From the NCBI GenBank assembly GCA_017590115.1, contig JAGGNK010013003.1:1-64000 (forward strand): DNA of 64,000 nucleotides. Direction: 5' to 3'. Position numbers and translations under genes: made by a program. Positions 58,501-64,000 of the stretch are shown here, piece after piece. How positions within the stretch are numbered: the first letter of the stretch is position 1; each line of letters opens with the position of its first letter. The notes under the pieces are model-generated. The model was not told the origin of the DNA, did no database searches, and was given only the letters and a program-made list of their open reading frames with translations. Origin of the DNA: Montifringilla adamsi. Lineage: Eukaryota > Chordata > Aves > Passeriformes > Passeridae.

Positions 58501-61500
58501 TAGCCCCCTAAATTTCACACAGTGCATGGAGAGGACAATGCTTAATTAAAGGGAGAAACTATGTGTCACAACAGAAAATCCTTCTGAGCAATGTTTTCCA
58601 CTAATACTCTTTGCTACACCTAAGACATTTGAGTTCAGAAACAGTTTCCCTCAAAACCACCTGAACAATCATTCTATCTGCATGTTGCTCCCCTAAGGCT
58701 TACCACTGAAAGCACAAAAGGCATCACAAAAATCTTCATTCCACAGCTTCCTCCACTGGGAGATCCCAAGGTGTACAGGAACAGCAAACAGATGGGAAAC
58801 ACTCACACTGGGAGGACAGTTTCCCAGAAAACTCCATGTTCCTCAGCAGAACATCGCTATTTTCCCTCAAGTGCTCCTGAACATAACCCTGTTCACTGTA
58901 AACAACACTTAGCCTTGCTAAATTCTGCCTCAGTGCCCATGGACAAGCTACACACCATCTGCACAGCCTTCAGGGGAAGACTGCTATTCCCACTCACATT
59001 TGGCCGGACACAAACAGCTGTGGAGGGCTTCAGGCAGGAGGGAAAGGACAGGAGACCTCCTGAACACCACTGAACACACCAACACCTCTGCTCTGGAGGA
59101 ATGAGGGCCAAGGAAGAGACCCAGCCCTGGGCTGATGTAAAACTCTGAACTGCCTGCAGGAAGGCTCTGCTGAGGTACAGCACGATGTCTTCACCAGCCA
59201 GGTGCAAATGGATGTCTGCCAAGTTCCATCCCAGTGGGAAGGGAAAAGGCTGTCCTTACAAACAGGAACAAAGAAGTTGCCATTGGGTCACACAGCAGGT
59301 CAACAAAGGTGGTGAGAGAGATGAAGTTTATCTGAAGAGCATAATCTCTCTTCTGAGGAAGAGTCAAGCTTTTCAAGAGCTCCTGAATGATGAACTGCCA
59401 GTTAGTCTTCCAAAACTAAACAATGGGGTGGGTGATGAAAAATCCAGTGTAGCTTGTCTGAGCAAAGATAGTTCAGCTCTAAGAGGTAATTTTGGTTGAA
59501 ACCTTTCTCTCTTTGGGCAAACACAAGACAAGGAGAACTTCACTAGCTTAGATATACTTTTTGAAACATGGAATGCATGGAATGCTGAAACCTACAGTCC
59601 ACCACTCAGTATATTTGCTGCCTAAGCAACGGTGACACAAACTACCTCCCACCAACTCTTCCATCTGCCCTGCTTCCAGGAGCACTAAAACAAATAAACA
59701 CACCAAACAATAAGCAATTATAGCATGAATATCTCTGGAACTACACACACTTAGTGTCTGAGACAAAAGAAATGCAAACCAAACAGTAAGACCTCTTATT
59801 TTTATTCTCCCAATGCCATGTCAATCCACAGTCATGAGTTCTTAAAGTGATGACAGCAACATTAACTGTGTTGCTCTATCATAGAAATGGCCTTTCAAAT
59901 ATCCAGGCTACAAAAAAAATTCATTTGTCCATCTGATGACAACTGTCCAGGCACCTGTGGTAACTCATGTTTAAGTGGCTTGCACACCAAAGTGATACAT
60001 TTTTTCATTCGCTTATAAGAGATTTTGTAGGACAAATCAAAACACAGTGTTAGAAGAGTAAGTACACTGCTGCAGTAACAGCTAATGTCTCAGGTTACAA
60101 ATGGAATATTTTTCTAGATCAGCCTGTGATCTGAGAAGTCGTCATAGTATCACTCCACTCACCAACTGCAGACATGAATGAATAATTCTATCCATAGAGT
60201 AAAACCCTGGCACATTTTGGCATTTTAAAGTGACTAGTACATTGAGTTATGGCACTGCCTGTGATGAAATAACATTGTAGGCAAGAGACCCAAGATGGAA
60301 ATGAATTGGCTACTGTCCATCTGTCTTCACTGACTTTCAAAAAACTTTTCCCTTGACACTAAGAGTGAAAAATTAGGTACCAACATGTTTTTAGACACGC
60401 TGGTAAATTATCTTACTTAATCTGAAATAGGAAACTTACAGAAGTCTGGAACACTAACTTTATTCACACCTTTGAAGCTATTTTGACTGCTTCTCAGTTA
60501 CAATTGCAGGGTACATTTCTATATTGCTCCCTGTGCTACACATCTTCAGAGAAGCAGCAGAGATGTACAGAGCAGTAGACTGATAAAGCTGCATCTCCAC
60601 TGCTCTCCCTGCAGTCTCAGGGCAGGCAGGAGGCCAAATTAACTACCTGCTCCTAATTACTTATCAGGAGCACCATTCTGGGGCAAGCAACAGGGAAATC
60701 CCACAGAGACTCTCAGAGGGAAAGCTTCAGATGCGTCCAGTGCTTAGCAAGGACACCCTCCCTAATTTACTGTATTTGCTGTGTCCTCTCCAGCCTGGGT
60801 AACACCAGGCAGACCCTACACATTGCCCAAGGTCCTGCACAGAAGGGCCCTGGCACCACATGCCAGCCGGGCCTCAGTGGGATTTGTACAGCACCTAAAG
60901 TGACAGGATCAGCCAGGGGAGAGCAGGAGGACTGTGCTGCTGAGCGCTGTCACCAGCCCAGCCCCAAGTGTGCCATCAGAGCCCACTGGCTGAGCAGGGC
61001 ACTCCTGAGCCAGGCAGCTCCACCAGCCATGGGTCCTGAGAAGCCTGAGATCTGGATTGACCATCTGCAGCAGGAGCAAACAGCTCATCCATCTAGAGAT
61101 GCCACAGGCACACTAACACACAATAATCATTTACACAGCACTTTGAAAAATACCCAGGAGTGCTTGTACTCTTAAAAAGAGCTGCATGCAATAAAAGGGG
61201 AAAAGACCAGATGAACAATTGCCTTCTCTTGTTTTCCTGCACTGAAGACACACTTCTACTGCCAACAGTTGAACTATGACGTACAAATTTGAAGTACACA
61301 ACCAGAAATGTGTCCCCTAAAGCAAGATGAAGATGACTAAATGCTGAGGAAGTACTTATTATGAAGGAAGGATTCCAAAATTGAGAAGACCATCATTTTG
61401 TTCTGTCATTAAGCAGAACCTCAACTAAAAATGTTGATGCTATAGCTGATCTATGTAGCTGCTTCTGATTTACCACACATTGCTTTCCCTTCATGATCCA

Positions 61501-63468
61501 TGGTCTGAAAATGTTAGCCAGTAACAATACCTGTCTCATTTTTAAAGGCTGAAAAAGGGAACAGCAGAGCAAAATACCAGTAAATGCATGATGCCCTGAA
61601 TTCCTGACTCTTAAGTACACATTCTCAAAGGGCTGTTTTAAGAAAATATTTACTTTTTGGTTGTTATGGTGATCATCTTTTCACAGCAGTTTATAAAAAT
61701 AGGGATGGCTAAAAATAAAAATCCAAAGAAACCTAAGGCACTAAAAAGGAATATGGCATGCAGATTTGTCTGCTTCAGAATAAATCTGCATATAGTGTCC
61801 TGCAGCAGCACGTTTTACAAAGGGAATTAAAGCCATGAAATTAACATTTTAATGAAGTAGAGAGACCATTGACGTCAGGACTACTCACTGATTGTTGCTT
61901 CCAGGTGGCCTAATGAGATGAAAATGAAGTTTATATCTTCAGCTAGTCTAAGCCAGCCTTGTTTTGTGACTGTGATTGAATTTAAATGAGAAGATACTGC
62001 TGTGTGCAAACATGTCTAGGCTGGTAAGTAGCCTTATCAAATCTAGGCATAATAAATGCTTGATTTTAAATATTTTATGTTAAGAAAAGGGATTTCAGTC
62101 TTCCTTTCACAATTCAACACAAATGGAAAGCCCAAGTCTTATCATTAATTGTATAGCACGCCACAGCTTTTGTGCTGGTTGCTCCAGGAATTCCCATATA
62201 AAATTTTTACTGCAAGATGTGCTCATTTATCTATCCAGGCACAGAAAACATTCCGCTTACGAAGGTGAAATAGGAAATTGTAAATCCAGCATAGCCTGTG
62301 GATAACCCACAGTGAGATGTTTTGGCACCAGAGGTATGTCAGGCATTAAGGCACACTGATGGAAATGTGAGACCACCATATATTGTGAAACACAATAAAC
62401 ACAATATACAAGGAACTGCAGCACATCATAAATTCCTAAATGCCACTGAGAGCACTGTGTTTCATTTTCTGTCTTCACTACCCATAGTGAATAGATGTGT
62501 ATAAATATTTTTTCATTATTTTTTATTAGAGGAATGAAATGACACTGGTTTTGCCTTATATGCTGTATTTCTACCTAGAGAACAAGACAATAATTTTGTT
62601 GGGGACATACCCTCACAATTTCTGTGAAATCCTGTGAATAGTTTAGTACTGTTTCACTTTTAACCCATTGACACCATATCAAAAAATAAATAAAAAACCT
62701 AACCCAAAGCCAGTTCTTAAGACCATACATATTATTTAGGTCTAATTCTCACTTAATTCCTGGGTTGGCACATCTGTGAAGTAGTCTTCAACAGGTCTAA
62801 TTTCTCACTTCCAAAGATGTCCTGACATGCAATCTGCTACTGCTGTTATAATTGATCAGCAGTAGAGACTGGAGTAGGGCTAGAGAAACACAGACAAATA
62901 AATTGACTTGCCTTCCACCTCAGCTCTTTTCTAATCTAGAGCTGAAGAAGAGCCATGAGGGGATTTATTTTAGATATTCTCTGTTTTGTCCATTACATCA
63001 TACATCGTTTTAGGCTCGTAGCAAGAGTAAAGGTAGCTCATCAACAGCTCCTTGCTCTTTTTAAAATCTAAAAACCTCACAGGAAAGCCCCTTGTTTCTC
63101 TGTAAGATGGGACCACTAATATTTACTACTTTTAGCAGACTGCCTGTAAGCCTGTTATAGACATCAGCTTTCCAGGCAAGAGGCATCTCTGGATACAATA
63201 TGTATATTTACATTCCTAATTCTTTTTCCTTTTTATTTTTCTTCTTTTTTTCCCCTCTTCCCCATGGGAACAAGGACTGTTGCACATGGATTACATTTAA
63301 GGACTGTAACTAGGTTTAAAAAATGGCCCCACTGGTAATGTAAGAGTCATACCATGGCTAAGCTACCCCTAACCCCTACACAGTACGGCCAAACAATCTT
63401 CCTGCCTTTGAAGGTGGAAATTTCCAGAAATTTCTTCCTGTTTGAGATCTTGAGGTCTCCAAGAACAA
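52567..63468 (-). other. LCLAT1 intron (probable), no other gene seen
   Basis: No LCLAT1 exon or other coding exon is recognised. Two stretches look unlike neutral intron: 56330-56640, dense in TAATTA-type cores, and 61800-62060, with a perfect TGACGTCA at 61870-61877. These are listed as findings. Confidence 0.45.
61870..61877. promoter_or_regulatory. CRE palindrome TGACGTCA
   Basis: This is a full palindromic cAMP-response element, with CAGGTGG (an E-box) about 30 bases further on. It is a single site in intron-like sequence, so its function is uncertain. Confidence 0.35.
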
Positions 63469-63766
63469 TGGTGAGGGCCTTTTTATAAGGTCATGTAGTG
63501 ACACAAGGAAGAATATTTTAAATTGAAAGAGGTAGGTTTAAATTAGGTACCAGGAAGAAATTCTTCACTGTGAGGGTGGTGAGGCACTGGCACAGGCTGC
63601 TCAGAGAAGCTGTGGCTGCCCCATCCCTGGAAGTGTTCAAGGCCAGGATGGATGGGGCTCTGAGCAACCTGGGATAGTGGGAGGTGTCCCTGCCCCTGGC
63701 AGGGGGCTGAAACAAGATGATCTTTAAGGTCCCTTCCAACCCAAACCATTCTGTGATTCTGTGATC
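63469..63766 (+). mobile_element. CR1 LINE 3' end, about 300 bp
   Basis: GTGAGGGCCTTTTTATAAGG through AGGAAGAAATTCTTCACTGT and CCTGGAAGTGTTCAAGGCCA to AACCATTCTGTGATTCTGTG is a CR1 3' end with the complete tail. Confidence 0.93.
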
Positions 63767-64000
63767 TTACTAGGTATGAGGCACAGAGAGACTGTTTGGA
63801 AGAACTTAATGGAATGTGCTCCATGCCCTGCAAGAGGAAAGAGAAAGGGAATGCTGGGAGCAGGAGGTACAGCTGGCAGACAGGTATGGGGGATGCTTGT
63901 GCATCATCAGCACAACAACCCATGTTCTCACAGACAAACAAACACAGAGAGCTCAGGACTGCTCTCTGCCCCTGGGAACACCTTGAATATGGATCTTCTG
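63767..64000. other. Nothing recognised
   Basis: This is the last stretch of the window after the CR1 tail. No exon or repeat is seen. Confidence 0.4.

Noticed and set aside
45729..64000. Further LCLAT1 exons
   Set aside because: The acyltransferase motifs NHRTRMDW and FPEGTD were not found. The upstream introns of this gene are long in other vertebrates, so their absence is plausible.

Overview
The window looks like avian nuclear DNA, most likely from a songbird (inference). The signs are several CR1 LINE 3' ends with the usual avian CR1 tail, short exons split by introns with normal GT/AG sites, a degraded gammaretrovirus-like ERV, and bird-type multicopy gene fragments. No bacterial-style operons, tRNA or rRNA genes or CRISPR arrays are visible.

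Layout. (1) 1-8.4 kb: a plus-strand, rearranged gene of the TOGARAM family (C-terminal TOG domain). Its exons are recognisable and splice phases agree, but exon 2 is split into two separated halves, exon 4 is present twice in identical 1.1-kb copies, and the terminal exon exists once whole and once truncated by a further 553-bp duplication. A poly(A) signal closes the unit near 8.38 kb. (2) 9.4-12.1 kb: pieces of a Cys-rich gene, including a terminal exon with a PHD-finger-like ending, carried on an almost perfect 1,224-bp tandem duplication. (3) 12.3-13.45 kb: a satellite-like array of about 210-bp units that has also captured a copy of the preceding gene's 3' end. (4) 13.45-20.86 kb: an ERV with LTRs, leader, gag, protease, RT, RNase H, integrase and an env remnant, all broken by stops and frameshifts. 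It is flanked by the same satellite in opposite orientations. (5) 20.9-41.6 kb: no exon I can recognise; CR1 fragments and one CpG-rich block with RFX-like sites at 26.7-27.1 kb. (6) 41.6-64 kb: the minus-strand 3' end of LCLAT1 (lysocardiolipin acyltransferase 1). The last coding exon is clear, the 3' UTR lies to its left, and the rest to the right edge is best read as intron with CR1 insertions and possible conserved non-coding elements.

The functional gene I am surest of is LCLAT1. The left third is a young, actively rearranging segment: three near-identical duplications, a satellite and an ERV lie within 21 kb. I see no convincing new molecular system. The most unusual items are the complementary broken TOGARAM-like copies, the inverted satellite flanks of the ERV, a perfect 22-bp hairpin beside the TOGARAM-like terminal exon, and the RFX-site CpG block.
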